Notes: generated by a model not told the origin, from the sequence alone. Positions 8,482 through 18,200 are shown, counted from the first letter of the stretch. The stretch: 44,918 nt of DNA from Candidatus Peregrinibacteria bacterium CG2_30_44_17 (GCA_001873565.1 MNZJ01000045.1:25656-70573); one strand, 5' to 3'. Program-made: numbers and translations.

Positions 8482-11136
8482 ATGCTAAACACAATTTTTA
8501 AGAAGATTCTTGGAGACTACAACCTTAAGCAAGTCAAAAAACTGGAACCACTCGTTGAGCACATCAATCTACTCGAAGAGAAATGCCAAAAAGAACTCAC
8601 AGACGCAGGCATACCTAAAAAGACACAAGAGTTCCGCGAAAGACTCGCAAAAGGAGAACCGATAGATGATATATTGCCGGAAGCCTATGCCCTTGTTAAG
8701 AATGCATGCAGACGCCTTGTCGGCACAAAATGGGAGGTAAGAGGCAATGAACTTGAGTGGAACATGATTCCTTACGACGTACAGATCGTTGGAGGAATAA
8801 TTTTGCACGAAGGAAAAGTAGCAGAGATGAAAACCGGAGAAGGAAAAACACTGGTATGTACGATGCCGGTATATTTAAACGCGCTTACGGGCAAAGGAGT
8901 ACACGTTGTGACCGTTAACAGCTACCTAGCATCAAGAGATGCTGAGTGGATGGGAGGACTTTACAGATTCCTTGGGCTGACAGTGGGAGTTATCGAGCAC
9001 GGACAAGAAAGAGAAGTAAAAAAAGCAGCTTACGAGTGCGACATCACTTATGGAACAAACAACGAATTCGGATTCGACTACCTACGCGACAATATGTCAC
9101 GAAGTTTAGACAGATGCGTACAGAGGAAACTCCACTACGCGATAGTTGATGAAGTCGACTCAATCCTTATAGACGAAGCCAGAACACCTCTCATAATCTC
9201 CGCTCCTGCAGAGGAGTCAACGAGCAAATATCAGCAATATGCTGGCTTAATAGACCAACTCACAGAGAACACTCACTACAACATAGATGAGAAGGTCAAA
9301 ACCGCAGTCCTAACCGAGGAAGGAATAGCCAAAATGGAACAGCTCCTTGGGATGGAGAATATATACACGGAAGGCGGTTTTCAGGAGGTAAATCACATCG
9401 AGCAAGCTCTCAAGGCACACACGGTATACAAAAAAGATATCGACTACATGGTAAAAGACGGCGAAGTTATCATCGTAGACTCTTTCACAGGACGCCTAAT
9501 GCCGGGACGAAGGTATTCTGCGGGATTACATCAAGCGATAGAGGCAAAAGAAGCCGTAGAGGTAAAACGCGAATCCAAGACACTCGCAACAATCACATTC
9601 CAAAACTATTTCCGTATGTACGACAAACTGTCGGGAATGACAGGTACGGCGCTGACCGAAGCGGAAGAGTTTGCATCGATCTACGGACTGGACACTCTCG
9701 AGATACCTACCAACCAACCGATCACAAGAATCGACAAGCCTGATGCTATTTACAAAAACACAAAAGGGAAATACATGGCAATGGCAGAGAAAATCAAAGA
9801 GCTGCACGAGAAAGGACAGCCGGTCTTGGTAGGAACCGTATCTATCGAAAAATCGGAAGTAATTTCAAAACTTCTCAAAAATAGCAACGTCCCTCACACA
9901 GTACTAAACGCTAAACACCATGAGCAAGAAGCAGAAATCGTAGCAAAAGCGGGAGAAAAAGGAGCAGTCACAATAGCAACAAACATGGCAGGCCGAGGAA
10001 CCGATATCAAGCTCTCGAAAGGAGTGCAAGAACTCGGAGGGCTCTATGTAATGGGTACGGAGCGCCACGAATCACGACGTATTGATAACCAGCTCAGAGG
10101 ACGTTCCGGAAGACAAGGTGATCCAGGGGAAACGCAGTTCTACGTCTCGATGGACGACGATCTAATGCGACTTTTCGGCGCAAGCTCAATCAAGAAAATG
10201 ATGGAAGTCTTAAGAGTCCCCGACGACATGTCTATACAAAACGGCAGAATCTCAAAATCAATCGAGAACGCCCAGAAAGCGGTAGAAGGGAAACATTTTG
10301 ATGTAAGAAAACACCTTGTAGAGTACGACGACATCATGAACAAGCACCGCGAGATCATGTACCGCAGAAGGCGTGACATTTTGGAAGCGGAAAATATTTA
10401 CAACGACATTATTCTCCTTATGGAGCAAGAAGCTTACGACATAGTAATGACTCAACTGCAGAGCGATAAGGTTCAGAAACAAAACGGACCAAAATTCGAC
10501 TATCAAGAGCTGATAGAGACAGTCCACGCCATACACACAGATAGAGTAAGTCCACTTAAGCTTGAGGACATTGAGAGGATAGAAGACGAGGAAAGACTGG
10601 CCGAAATCCTCAAAGACTACCTAATATCGGAATACAAAGAACGAGAGAAAACAATTCCGGATTACAATGAACAAGAAGGATCAAAACTGCTGAGAAGGGC
10701 AGAAAGAGACGTCTATTTCCGCGTCATAGACACCCTATGGATGCAACACATAGATGAGATGGCACATTTGCGTGATAACGTAGCTCTCAGGAGCTATGGT
10801 CAACGCGACCCACTCATGGAATACAAATCAGAGTCTTTCCGCGTTTTCGAAGAACTGCAAAAAAACATCCAAAAAACTACGGTCAACACAATCTTCAAGA
10901 TAAGAGTACGCGAACAAACAGCAAACCCTGTAGAAACAATGCCAACACAGGCAATGCGAACAAACGAAGACCAGATTGAAAAAGTCATGAGTGGCAACCG
11001 CCCACCGGTAGGATCGATCACGCGTAGCACATTCGCTGAGTCGGCAGCACCCGCTCCGGAGGCACCAAAAGCCGGCCGCAACGAACCATGTCCATGTGGT
11101 AGCGGCAAGAAGTACAAAAAATGTTGTGGGAAATAG
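8482..11136 (+). CDS. secA: Preprotein translocase ATPase SecA
   Basis: The motor that pushes unfolded secretory proteins through SecYEG. It has 884 residues, full length. DEAD-motor motif I MKTGEGKT is at 116-123 and the DEVDSILIDEARTPLI block at about 220-235; the preprotein cross-linking region follows. The second ATPase domain carries TNMAGRGTDIKL and QLRGRSGRQGDPGETQFY. The helical scaffold (YMQ-like VIDTLWMQHIDEM) is present, and the C-terminal zinc finger reads CPCGSGKKYKKCC near residues 870-882. Clients in this window include the giant exported protein at 35631 and the lipoproteins. Confidence 0.98.
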   Translation: MLNTIFKKILGDYNLKQVKKLEPLVEHINLLEEKCQKELTDAGIPKKTQEFRERLAKGEPIDDILPEAYALVKNACRRLVGTKWEVRGNELEWNMIPYDVQIVGGIILHEGKVAEMKTGEGKTLVCTMPVYLNALTGKGVHVVTVNSYLASRDAEWMGGLYRFLGLTVGVIEHGQEREVKKAAYECDITYGTNNEFGFDYLRDNMSRSLDRCVQRKLHYAIVDEVDSILIDEARTPLIISAPAEESTSKYQQYAGLIDQLTENTHYNIDEKVKTAVLTEEGIAKMEQLLGMENIYTEGGFQEVNHIEQALKAHTVYKKDIDYMVKDGEVIIVDSFTGRLMPGRRYSAGLHQAIEAKEAVEVKRESKTLATITFQNYFRMYDKLSGMTGTALTEAEEFASIYGLDTLEIPTNQPITRIDKPDAIYKNTKGKYMAMAEKIKELHEKGQPVLVGTVSIEKSEVISKLLKNSNVPHTVLNAKHHEQEAEIVAKAGEKGAVTIATNMAGRGTDIKLSKGVQELGGLYVMGTERHESRRIDNQLRGRSGRQGDPGETQFYVSMDDDLMRLFGASSIKKMMEVLRVPDDMSIQNGRISKSIENAQKAVEGKHFDVRKHLVEYDDIMNKHREIMYRRRRDILEAENIYNDIILLMEQEAYDIVMTQLQSDKVQKQNGPKFDYQELIETVHAIHTDRVSPLKLEDIERIEDEERLAEILKDYLISEYKEREKTIPDYNEQEGSKLLRRAERDVYFRVIDTLWMQHIDEMAHLRDNVALRSYGQRDPLMEYKSESFRVFEELQKNIQKTTVNTIFKIRVREQTANPVETMPTQAMRTNEDQIEKVMSGNRPPVGSITRSTFAESAAPAPEAPKAGRNEPCPCGSGKKYKKCCGK

Positions 11137-11359
11137 CGAGAAATCTGATGCGAAGCGATAAGAAAACGAGCTCCGCCGAGTTTTCTGTAAGCGAAGCAAG
11201 TCGAATCGGAAATTTCGAATTTTTACGCAAGTAAAAACAAGAAAATTCCGAAATGAGACTAAGATTTCCCTATTGCGGGAAATAGCGAGTTTTGCGTTCC
11301 GTAGCGGAGACAGCACGAACTCCGCGAGTGTTCTCGAAGCGCAGGATGATATGTTAGGA
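11137..11359. other. Structured intergenic region downstream of secA
   Basis: No gene seen. At least three hairpins can be drawn: GAAAAC/GTTTTC (11162-11185), TTTTTAC-GCAA-GTAAAAA (11220-11237), and ATTTCCC-6 nt-GGGAAAT (11264-11283). The string GGGAAATAGCGAG occurs both at the secA stop and at 11277, suggesting a local duplication of the gene end. The 16-mer TAGCGAGTTTTGCGTT at 11283-11298 recurs exactly at 34081-34096. Confidence 0.6.
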
Positions 11360-11398
11360 AAAAATATTTGCTCACGCTAAGCGTGAGCGAATATTTTT
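11360..11398. terminator. Bidirectional rho-independent terminator
   Basis: An 18-base stem (11360-11377 with 11381-11398, one G-U pair) with a three-base TAA loop. The GC core GCTCACGC/GCGTGAGC is flanked by A-rich and T-rich arms, so it can end secA on plus and the 11426 gene on minus. Confidence 0.85.
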
Positions 11399-11425
11399 CG
11401 TAGGATATCAGACCATACCCACCTA

Positions 11426-12406
11426 CTACCATCTAACTGTACTACGCCTTGTAGCCAATGCCACTAGCGCGGGATTGCAACCTTCGACGACAGACATATA
11501 CTCAGCCCAAGTCCACGACAAAACAACAGTCATATTACATTCGCGCAGCTCATCAGGACAAGCTGGTGAACTCATATGGAGAAGGATCTTGGTACAATCA
11601 TGTATCATATCAATGACAGAGTGAGAGATGGAATCATCTGCACTATCTCTCAGATCGTTCAGCATACGGACAACTAACAAAGACAGATGAATATCGCCAA
11701 CAATACGATACCATATCTGCCACTCACTCCACGCAGCCGTGATACCGAGAGAAGTGAGAAAACCAGGATAATGCTCCGACAAAACATGAACAACGGCAGA
11801 CGGCACATCCATACGACTTTGCGCAACAACATTTCCTATAACCAAGGCGTTTTCAGCCTGACCACCATTAAGCGCGTTCAAACGAGGTGCAAAACGGCAC
11901 CTATCAGTAGACTCCTGATCTCTAATGACAGCCATATCGAGAACACAAAGCGCCTGCTTATCACCCTGCAAAGCCAGTACATATTGATCAAAACTCAACG
12001 AAAGAAGCGAGCGTATAGCAATCTCGGATGGCAAAGCCAGCAAATAAGCCTTGAGTCTACCTTGCTCAGCTCCTTCGCAGCATAGATCACGCCATATCCG
12101 CGATTGCTCTTCTATAACACGGGCGAAATAAGGGAAATCATATTGGATAGCATCGGCTATATTGGCAACAAGAGCTCTATCACTTAGTACGCGTAGCCAA
12201 GTATCGAGAGACCTAACACGACAATCCACGCCGATGCTACCTCCAAAGTCCGGCCTAGCTTTGTCGAGGAACTCAAGTACAACGTCCATGATGTCGCCAG
12301 AAAAATACAAACCGCCTTCATCAAAATCATTCATGGTCAGAGAAGGACGATCTTCCCAAGCATCATCAGCTCTATCTATAGCAGTATTGCGAGAATCAAG
12401 GTTCAT
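11426..12406 (-). CDS. Hypothetical protein downstream of ftsK
   Basis: About 326 residues, not recognised. It is rich in hydrophobic helices (VLSWTWAEYMSVVEGCNPAL near the end) but has no clear signal peptide, and contains many short alpha-helical leucine/alanine stretches that could form a repeat solenoid. The open frame extends to 12466, but ATG at 12406 (MNLDSRN) is preferred because a promoter-like TTGCGT-16-TAAGAT ends 32 bases before it, the typical spacing here. It lies in the same direction as ftsK and ends at the shared terminator. Confidence 0.6.
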   Translation of the reverse strand: MNLDSRNTAIDRADDAWEDRPSLTMNDFDEGGLYFSGDIMDVVLEFLDKARPDFGGSIGVDCRVRSLDTWLRVLSDRALVANIADAIQYDFPYFARVIEEQSRIWRDLCCEGAEQGRLKAYLLALPSEIAIRSLLSLSFDQYVLALQGDKQALCVLDMAVIRDQESTDRCRFAPRLNALNGGQAENALVIGNVVAQSRMDVPSAVVHVLSEHYPGFLTSLGITAAWSEWQIWYRIVGDIHLSLLVVRMLNDLRDSADDSISHSVIDMIHDCTKILLHMSSPACPDELRECNMTVVLSWTWAEYMSVVEGCNPALVALATRRSTVRW

Positions 12407-12438
12407 AAAAAAAACGCATATAAAATTACAGAAAACAG

Positions 12439-12466
12439 ATCTTACATCAAATATGCGATTACGCAA
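12439..12466 (-). promoter_or_regulatory. Putative promoter of the 11426 gene
   Basis: On minus: TTGCGT (12461-12466), a 16-base spacer, TAAGAT (12439-12444), 32 bases before the ATG at 12406. It supports the internal start. Confidence 0.4.
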
Positions 12467-12483
12467 TAGAAATATGAGAAGGT

Positions 12484-14736
12484 CTAGTCCTCAATCACAT
12501 TCCAATGAATCTCTCTTGGCTTAGCACCGTTTGCAGGACCGATAACTCCATTGTCCTCAAGCATGTCTATCAGACGAGAAGCACGAGCATAACCAACGCG
12601 CAAATATCGTTGTAGTGCACTAGCAGAAGCCTTGCGTGATCTACGAATACATTCCAACGCCTCCATATACATCGGATCATCCGCACCGGCAGCTTCAGCC
12701 GCCATTCGGCTGTCTGGGATACCTATAAGTTTTTTGTTTGCAACATCTTCGGACGTGATTCCGTCATCATAAGAAGGATCGAAGCCAATCTTGATCTTGT
12801 TCGTAACCTTCTCAATCTCCTTGGAACCGACAAAGACTCCTTGAATACGCACAGGCTTACCGGTAGTCCCAGACAGATAGAGCATATCTCCATGACCCAA
12901 AAGATCTTCGGCTCCGATACCATCAATAATAGTTCGGGAATCTATAGAAGACGCGACTGTAAAAGCTATACGCGCAGGGATATTCGCTTTGATAAGACCT
13001 GTGATAACATCAACAGAAGGTCTTTGCGTAGCAATAAGCAGATGCATACCTACGGCACGAGCCATTTGAGCAATACGACAAATCGAAGCTTCAACCTCTT
13101 GCTTAGCGACCATCATCATATCCGCAAGCTCATCGATCACAATGACAATACGAGGAAGCTTCTCTTTGATCTTAGGATCATCATTGTAGTCTTCGATACT
13201 TCTATGTCTGGCATCAGCACAAACCTTGTAACGACGTGTCATTTCCGCAACAGCCCAACGTAGAGCAGTCGCAGCTTTGTCAGGCTCGACAATCACAGGA
13301 GTAAGCAGATGAGGGATTCCATTGTAATTATTAAGCTCAACTCTCTTAGGATCGATCATTATCATCCTAAGATCCTTGGGCGAATTATTATAGAGAAAAG
13401 ACATCAAAAACGAGTTCATCCCAACAGATTTACCACTTCCGGTAGCACCGGCAACGAGCAAATGAGGACATTTTGCCAAATCGGCAACAATAGGTCTGCC
13501 ACTAACACTGCGACCAAGCGGCAATTTGAGCTTACCTTTTAGGTTCTTATATTCTGGAGCATCCATAAGCTCTCTCAAACGAACGGTAGCCCTTTCTTGA
13601 TTAGGAACTTCAATACCAACCAAATCTTTGCCCGGTATCGGCGCTTCTATACGCACTGACGGGGCTGCGAGAGCCATCGCCAGATCATTCTTGAGAGTAG
13701 TGATTTTGGAAAGCTTTACACCATCACTGGGTTTCAGCGAATACTGCACGACTGTAGGACCAACGTGAACATCGTGCATTGCAACTTTGATACCAAACTG
13801 ATCCAATTTATTGCGAATTTTCTCGGCACCATCTCTAAGGACATCTTGATCCAAAGCAATATTATCGACAGTAGCATCAAGCCATGCAAGATCAGGGAAA
13901 GAGTACTCATAATCCTCATCATCATATGAAGTATCTGTGTCTTGTGTCTTGTTATCTGCGTTCTCAAGATCTACTTCAATATCCATATCTTCAGGCTTTA
14001 CTTCCCTTAGAGCTATCTCATCATCACGAATAGCCTCTTTCTGCTCAACCTGAATCTGTTCAGGCTTCACTATATTAATTCCGCTAACATCAAAATCGTC
14101 AAAATAATCTTCCTCTGCTTCCTCGGACTCATCCTTCTCTGTAACTCGCCTACCCTTCGAGACTTGCTCGCTCTTAAACACAGCAATTATTTCCGTAAGA
14201 GAGACGTCGAAGATAAGCAAGATCGAAATAACAATGCTAGCCATAAGCACAACGTAACTGCCAATATTACCCAGAATAGATTTGAGTATAAAACTCGCTA
14301 CAAAGCCGACATACCCTCCGTACTCACCGGCTTTAGCAACCTCCAGAACGTCAGCATCAGGAACAGATAAGTGTACCAACCCCAGGGCGGAACCGGATAG
14401 CAGCACAATACCAAGCCACCTCGTAATACCGACATGGATACTGCGGGACAAAAAACTCATAATAGCCATTCCTATTAGCACAACCGGAACGGCATAAACA
14501 CCCCATCCGAAAACAGGCTCAAGAAAAGCTACCCAAAGCCGCCCGACAACACCAAGATTCCCTCTGATACTCAGGATAGTAAGAACTCCAAGAGTCGCAT
14601 AAAAAACCGCCCAAATATCCTTGAGAACGTGCGCTTCTACATCAAGTTGCATATTATTCTTACTTGAGGCTCTGCGTCTACGCGTTGTTTTAGCAGGTTT
14701 GCGATAAGTGGTTTTCCTTCTTCTGCGAGCTGCCAT
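12484..14736 (-). CDS. ftsK: DNA translocase FtsK/SpoIIIE family
   Basis: Hexameric motor that moves chromosome ends at the division septum. It has 750 residues. A basic N-terminus (MAARRRRKTTYRKP) is followed by about four transmembrane segments between 40 and 185. An acidic linker of about 200-290 is short compared with E. coli FtsK. The alpha domain precedes the RecA-like motor: Walker A GATGSGKS at 430-437, the block MIDPKRVELNNYNGIPHLL, Walker B IVIVIDELADM near 525-535, and ATQRPSVDVITGLIKANIP. The C-terminal winged-helix gamma domain is present (SASALQRYLRVGYARASRLI). Part of the linker coding sequence contains a dispersed short repeat also found at 42076-42106. Confidence 0.97.
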   Translation of the reverse strand: MAARRRRKTTYRKPAKTTRRRRASSKNNMQLDVEAHVLKDIWAVFYATLGVLTILSIRGNLGVVGRLWVAFLEPVFGWGVYAVPVVLIGMAIMSFLSRSIHVGITRWLGIVLLSGSALGLVHLSVPDADVLEVAKAGEYGGYVGFVASFILKSILGNIGSYVVLMASIVISILLIFDVSLTEIIAVFKSEQVSKGRRVTEKDESEEAEEDYFDDFDVSGINIVKPEQIQVEQKEAIRDDEIALREVKPEDMDIEVDLENADNKTQDTDTSYDDEDYEYSFPDLAWLDATVDNIALDQDVLRDGAEKIRNKLDQFGIKVAMHDVHVGPTVVQYSLKPSDGVKLSKITTLKNDLAMALAAPSVRIEAPIPGKDLVGIEVPNQERATVRLRELMDAPEYKNLKGKLKLPLGRSVSGRPIVADLAKCPHLLVAGATGSGKSVGMNSFLMSFLYNNSPKDLRMIMIDPKRVELNNYNGIPHLLTPVIVEPDKAATALRWAVAEMTRRYKVCADARHRSIEDYNDDPKIKEKLPRIVIVIDELADMMMVAKQEVEASICRIAQMARAVGMHLLIATQRPSVDVITGLIKANIPARIAFTVASSIDSRTIIDGIGAEDLLGHGDMLYLSGTTGKPVRIQGVFVGSKEIEKVTNKIKIGFDPSYDDGITSEDVANKKLIGIPDSRMAAEAAGADDPMYMEALECIRRSRKASASALQRYLRVGYARASRLIDMLEDNGVIGPANGAKPREIHWNVIED

Positions 14737-14762
14737 AAAGGTAGGTTAAATTTGCAGAAGGG

Positions 14763-14771
14763 ATTCTAGCA
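14763..14771 (-). promoter_or_regulatory. Extended -10 upstream of ftsK
   Basis: On minus: TGC-TAGAAT, 26 bases before the ftsK ATG. No convincing -35 is seen. Confidence 0.4.
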
Positions 14772-14804
14772 AATATGGGGAAAAGAAGGAAGCCTCAAGA
14801 CATA

Positions 14805-15866
14805 TTAATGATCATCCTGAGCTCCAAGCGTATCCTCTACAGGGAAGCCGGACTCATACCACTGCCCCCAAGTCCCATCAGCTTTCATAGAAGCTTTGAT
14901 CTCGACAACTTTCTTCTTGTACTCCTCCTCGGAATACTCCTTATTCAGTATGCAATACGAAGCATGATTAAGCGAGACGCACAGGAAACAATCATGGCTA
15001 TTGTAAACCAGATCACAGTACTCAAGATCATTGCTATACCAACACCCATAACAGAACATGCAATTCATAAGATTACCTCCACTCATAATCTCATAACAAA
15101 CCTCTGACCAACCAAGATGACTACAATCGTACAAATCTTTCGCATCATCACAGTGATATACATAATAGCAATCTCGTAACCCCTTTGAGTCAAAAGCCCA
15201 ATATGAGTCTTTGCAATTATAGATATTTTCGCCGCTACACCCTTCGTTATTGTCACCATAAAGAGAAACAACAGGAACGGATGTTATAAGAGGCCACATC
15301 ATCTTATAAACCTCTGAAGCCGGAAGTTTACTTAATTCAGCAACCTTTTTCTCATACTCATCTTTGGAAAATTTCTCATTAAAAATATGGTACTCTGCCT
15401 GCCTCAGACCAACACATCCGAAACAGTACTTGCATCCAATACAGAAATGACAGAACAGCGAGTCGGAAACCTGCTTACAGTGATAGCAATAATCGGAATT
15501 ATACGAATTAACGCAATCCACGCACTCATAACAAAGTTCGCACTTCTGACAAAGCGTACAATCATTACAATCCGTACAATAAAAAACACGATGATTATAC
15601 ATACAGTCCTCGGACTGATAACTTGCATACGTCATGTAACAGTTACGACTTTTCTCGGTATACTGACAATAAGGACTGTTCTCGTTCTGAACACACTGGA
15701 GCCCCATGCGTGGCGCTTTCAGTTGAAGCCTGCGGAATTCTTCCAAAAAATTCATGAGTAGTATTGGGTTGTCCGAGTGCAATTCTATCAGGATCCATGG
15801 AAAACTTGCAAACGGAGGCCTCGTCTGTAAACTGTAATAGACTACAACTTGCGCGAAGCGCTCCAC
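14805..15866 (-). CDS. Cysteine-rich repeat protein of the CPR 'zinc-ribbon' type, probably frameshifted at the 5' end
   Basis: The body is a run of short aromatic/cysteine repeats (CxxC and DCYYVYHCDD-like units, several dozen cysteines), matching a family common in CPR genomes, some members of which are auto-annotated as 'caib/baif' proteins. Its function is unknown; metal binding is likely. In this family the repeats follow a block like FFEQFKELQLKVPR. Here the tail of that block (EEFRRLQLKAPR) is in this frame, while DPDRIALGQPNTTHEFF is in another frame starting with ATG at 15870. Removing one G from the TTTTTTGG tract near 15737-15746 would join them as FFEEF. The first 37 residues of this frame are therefore doubtful; ATG at 15755 is the first in-frame alternative. 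Confidence 0.55.
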   Translation of the reverse strand: MERFAQVVVYYSLQTRPPFASFPWILIELHSDNPILLMNFLEEFRRLQLKAPRMGLQCVQNENSPYCQYTEKSRNCYMTYASYQSEDCMYNHRVFYCTDCNDCTLCQKCELCYECVDCVNSYNSDYCYHCKQVSDSLFCHFCIGCKYCFGCVGLRQAEYHIFNEKFSKDEYEKKVAELSKLPASEVYKMMWPLITSVPVVSLYGDNNEGCSGENIYNCKDSYWAFDSKGLRDCYYVYHCDDAKDLYDCSHLGWSEVCYEIMSGGNLMNCMFCYGCWYSNDLEYCDLVYNSHDCFLCVSLNHASYCILNKEYSEEEYKKKVVEIKASMKADGTWGQWYESGFPVEDTLGAQDDH

Positions 15867-15900
15867 TCACTAAATCCTAAGTCCTACATCCTAAGTCCTA
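15851..15900 (+). repeat. GCGC-GAA-GCGC hairpin plus TCCTAAR heptamer array before gltX
   Basis: The hairpin GCGCGAAGCGC at 15851-15861 is followed by heptamers of the form TCCTAAG/TCCTACA at 15871-15900, ending five bases before the gltX ATG. The same hairpin and array order occurs at 31788-31828, and a variant at 21920-21980. Confidence 0.8.
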
Positions 15901-15904
15901 ACAT

Positions 15905-17428
15905 ATGAAAACTCGCTTCGCACCCTCCCCTACAGGATTTCTACATATCGGCGGATTACGCACCGCTCTTTACGCATATCTATTCGCACGCCAGAACAAA
16001 GGAGGGTTCATCCTCCGCATCGAGGACACCGACCAAAAACGCTACACAGAAGGCGCAACCGAGAATCTAATCCGCACACTCGACTGGTTCGGCCTACACT
16101 ACGACGAAGGACCATACCTAGAAAACGGCGGACTCAAAGAGAAAGGCGACTTTGGCCCGTACTTTCAATCTCATAGAACGGAAATTTACAAGAAGTATTC
16201 AGACGAACTAGTGGCGCAAGGACACGCATATCCATGTTTCTGCTCGGAAGAAAGGTTGGAAAAAATGCGCATGCAACAAGCAGCAAATAAACAGGCTCCA
16301 ATGTATGATCGCCATTGCTTGTTCCTTTCTCCGGACGAGGTGAAACAGCGTATTGAGAGAGGAGACCTGTATGTCATCAGGCAGAGAATACAGGAAGATC
16401 CACCAAGGATTGTATTTGAGGACACAGTCCGTGGAAACATGGAATTCGACCCAAAAACGATTGACGACCAAGTTCTGATAAAATCGGACGGCTTCCCTAC
16501 TTACCACCTTGCAAACGTAGTAGACGATCACATGATGGGCATAACTCACGTAATAAGAGGTGAAGAGTGGCTTCCCTCAACACCAAAACACATCGCACTA
16601 TATCAAGCTCTTGGATGGGAACCACCAACTTTTGCGCACATTCCACTCCTGTTAAATCCGGATAAAACAAAACTCAGCAAACGCCAAGGAGACGTCGCGG
16701 CGGAAGACTACATCCAAAAAGGCTATCTCCGCGAAGCGATAATCAATTTCATAGCATTTCTTGGTTGGAATCCGGGTACTGAGGAAGAGTTTTTCTCAAT
16801 GAACGACTTAGTAGAAAAGTTCTCGATCTCAAGAGTGCAAAAAGCTGGAGCAATCTTCAACATAGAGAAGCTGGAATGGTTCAACGGACACTATATAAGG
16901 CAAAAAACACCGGCAGAGCTCGCGCAGCTGATTCTTCCTCGCCTCCAAACCAAGTGGTTCCATGAGTCAGAGTACGGACAAATAACAGAAGAGTCAGTAG
17001 ACAACCCGGATGAAAAGACAAAATACTTCCTAAAAGCCGTAGAAGTCATACAAACCCGAATGAAGACACTGGAAGAAGCGCCTGATATGCTAAAGTTTTT
17101 TCTGGAAGACGAGGTTCCTTTTGACGAAGCATTGTTGATGCGCGAGAAGATGAAAGTAGACAAGGGAGTTGCCATTACGGCATTCACAAAGCTCATAGAA
17201 ACAATGGAAGGTATGTCGGAAGAAGACATCAAGGACGAGGAGAAGCAAAAAGAGATCTTGATGCAAATGATACAAGATGCTGGACTCAAAAACGGCCAAG
17301 TCTTGTGGCCAATGAGAGTCGCCCTAACAGGAGCAGAGTACTCACCAGGCTCGTTCGAAGTCGCAGCAGCTCTCGGGAAAGAGAAGTCTCTACGAAGACT
17401 ACAGGCGTATCTAGACAAACTCAGCTAA
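15905..17428 (+). CDS. gltX: Glutamyl-tRNA synthetase
   Basis: Class I aminoacyl-tRNA synthetase charging tRNA-Glu. It has 507 residues. The ATP-binding HIGH motif is HIGG at 14-17 within FAPSPTGFLHIGGLRTALY; the KMSKS motif is KLSKR near residue 256. The zinc-finger region CFCSEERLEKMR has only part of the usual cysteine set. The C-terminal anticodon-binding domain ends with KRLQAYLD-like LRRLQAYLDKLS. No GatCAB or glutaminyl synthetase is seen here, so discrimination between tRNA-Glu and tRNA-Gln cannot be judged. The ATG follows the TCCTAAR array without a Shine-Dalgarno sequence. Confidence 0.96.
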   Translation: MKTRFAPSPTGFLHIGGLRTALYAYLFARQNKGGFILRIEDTDQKRYTEGATENLIRTLDWFGLHYDEGPYLENGGLKEKGDFGPYFQSHRTEIYKKYSDELVAQGHAYPCFCSEERLEKMRMQQAANKQAPMYDRHCLFLSPDEVKQRIERGDLYVIRQRIQEDPPRIVFEDTVRGNMEFDPKTIDDQVLIKSDGFPTYHLANVVDDHMMGITHVIRGEEWLPSTPKHIALYQALGWEPPTFAHIPLLLNPDKTKLSKRQGDVAAEDYIQKGYLREAIINFIAFLGWNPGTEEEFFSMNDLVEKFSISRVQKAGAIFNIEKLEWFNGHYIRQKTPAELAQLILPRLQTKWFHESEYGQITEESVDNPDEKTKYFLKAVEVIQTRMKTLEEAPDMLKFFLEDEVPFDEALLMREKMKVDKGVAITAFTKLIETMEGMSEEDIKDEEKQKEILMQMIQDAGLKNGQVLWPMRVALTGAEYSPGSFEVAAALGKEKSLRRLQAYLDKLS

Positions 17429-17440
17429 AAGTGGTATAAT
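17412..17440 (+). promoter_or_regulatory. Promoter of the 17468 gene
   Basis: TAGACA at 17412-17417, a 17-base spacer, TATAAT at 17435-17440 preceded by TGG. It overlaps the end of gltX and lies 27 bases before the ATG. Confidence 0.75.
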
Positions 17441-17467
17441 TGAGGCAGTAAAAATAAAAATACCACC

Positions 17468-18193
17468 ATGGAGCCAAATACTGCCGAGAGAGAAGATACG
17501 GACGTTCAAAATACGGAACTCAGCGATCAGCAGGCCGAGCAAGTCGTCGACAAAACTCCTGTGAATACGGAAAGTCTCGAAACAGCTCTGGCTAAGGCCA
17601 AAAAACTTGAGGCAACATTGGATTCGCTGGATGGAAGAGACGACGGAAGCGAAGTGTACAATCTCATAGCGGATGTATTCGAAGCTATTTACGAAAGCGG
17701 CATCTGGAAATCAGCCGAAGGGGTTTGGAACAATCTTTCTCCGGGTATCCAGAAAGCCCTTTTGGGGAAAGGACTCGTAGGATTCACGATCAACAATATC
17801 TCTGTTGGCAGACCGGTAGTAGAAGCGTTCCGCGGACTTGCTCAAACAGGTATGATACAGGCTCCGGAAGGAATCGATCCGGCAAGCTTCACAAAAGACA
17901 CATTAAAGATGCTAAAAGTAGCAAGATGGTTAATTGTCATAGGAGCTTTCGTTCAGCCGGAAATAGCCCCATTAGAAGCGCTGATTCCGGTAATGGAAAA
18001 ACTCGTGGTTAAATACGATCATTTAACGGGAGTAATAAGAGTTCGCATAGAGGAGATAAGCGATAGCGCAAGAGGACAAGCCCAGAAGACACTGGGTTCA
18101 GAGATCATACGCGAAGACACGCCTGGCAACGTCATCCCACTATTCTCGGGAGATACAGACGACCGAGAAGAAGAAGGACGGCTCGCAGCCTAA
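17468..18193 (+). CDS. Hypothetical protein
   Basis: A 241-residue protein, not recognised. The first 50 residues are polar and acidic with a glutamate/glutamine-rich helix, followed by helices that include GIWKSAEGVWNNLSPGIQKA and one hydrophobic stretch, MLKVARWLIVIGAFV, near 155-170, too weak alone to prove a membrane anchor. The C-terminal tail is charged. It is transcribed from its own strong extended -10 promoter and has no ribosome-binding site. Confidence 0.65.
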   Translation: MEPNTAEREDTDVQNTELSDQQAEQVVDKTPVNTESLETALAKAKKLEATLDSLDGRDDGSEVYNLIADVFEAIYESGIWKSAEGVWNNLSPGIQKALLGKGLVGFTINNISVGRPVVEAFRGLAQTGMIQAPEGIDPASFTKDTLKMLKVARWLIVIGAFVQPEIAPLEALIPVMEKLVVKYDHLTGVIRVRIEEISDSARGQAQKTLGSEIIREDTPGNVIPLFSGDTDDREEEGRLAA

Positions 18194-18200
18194 TTTTTCC

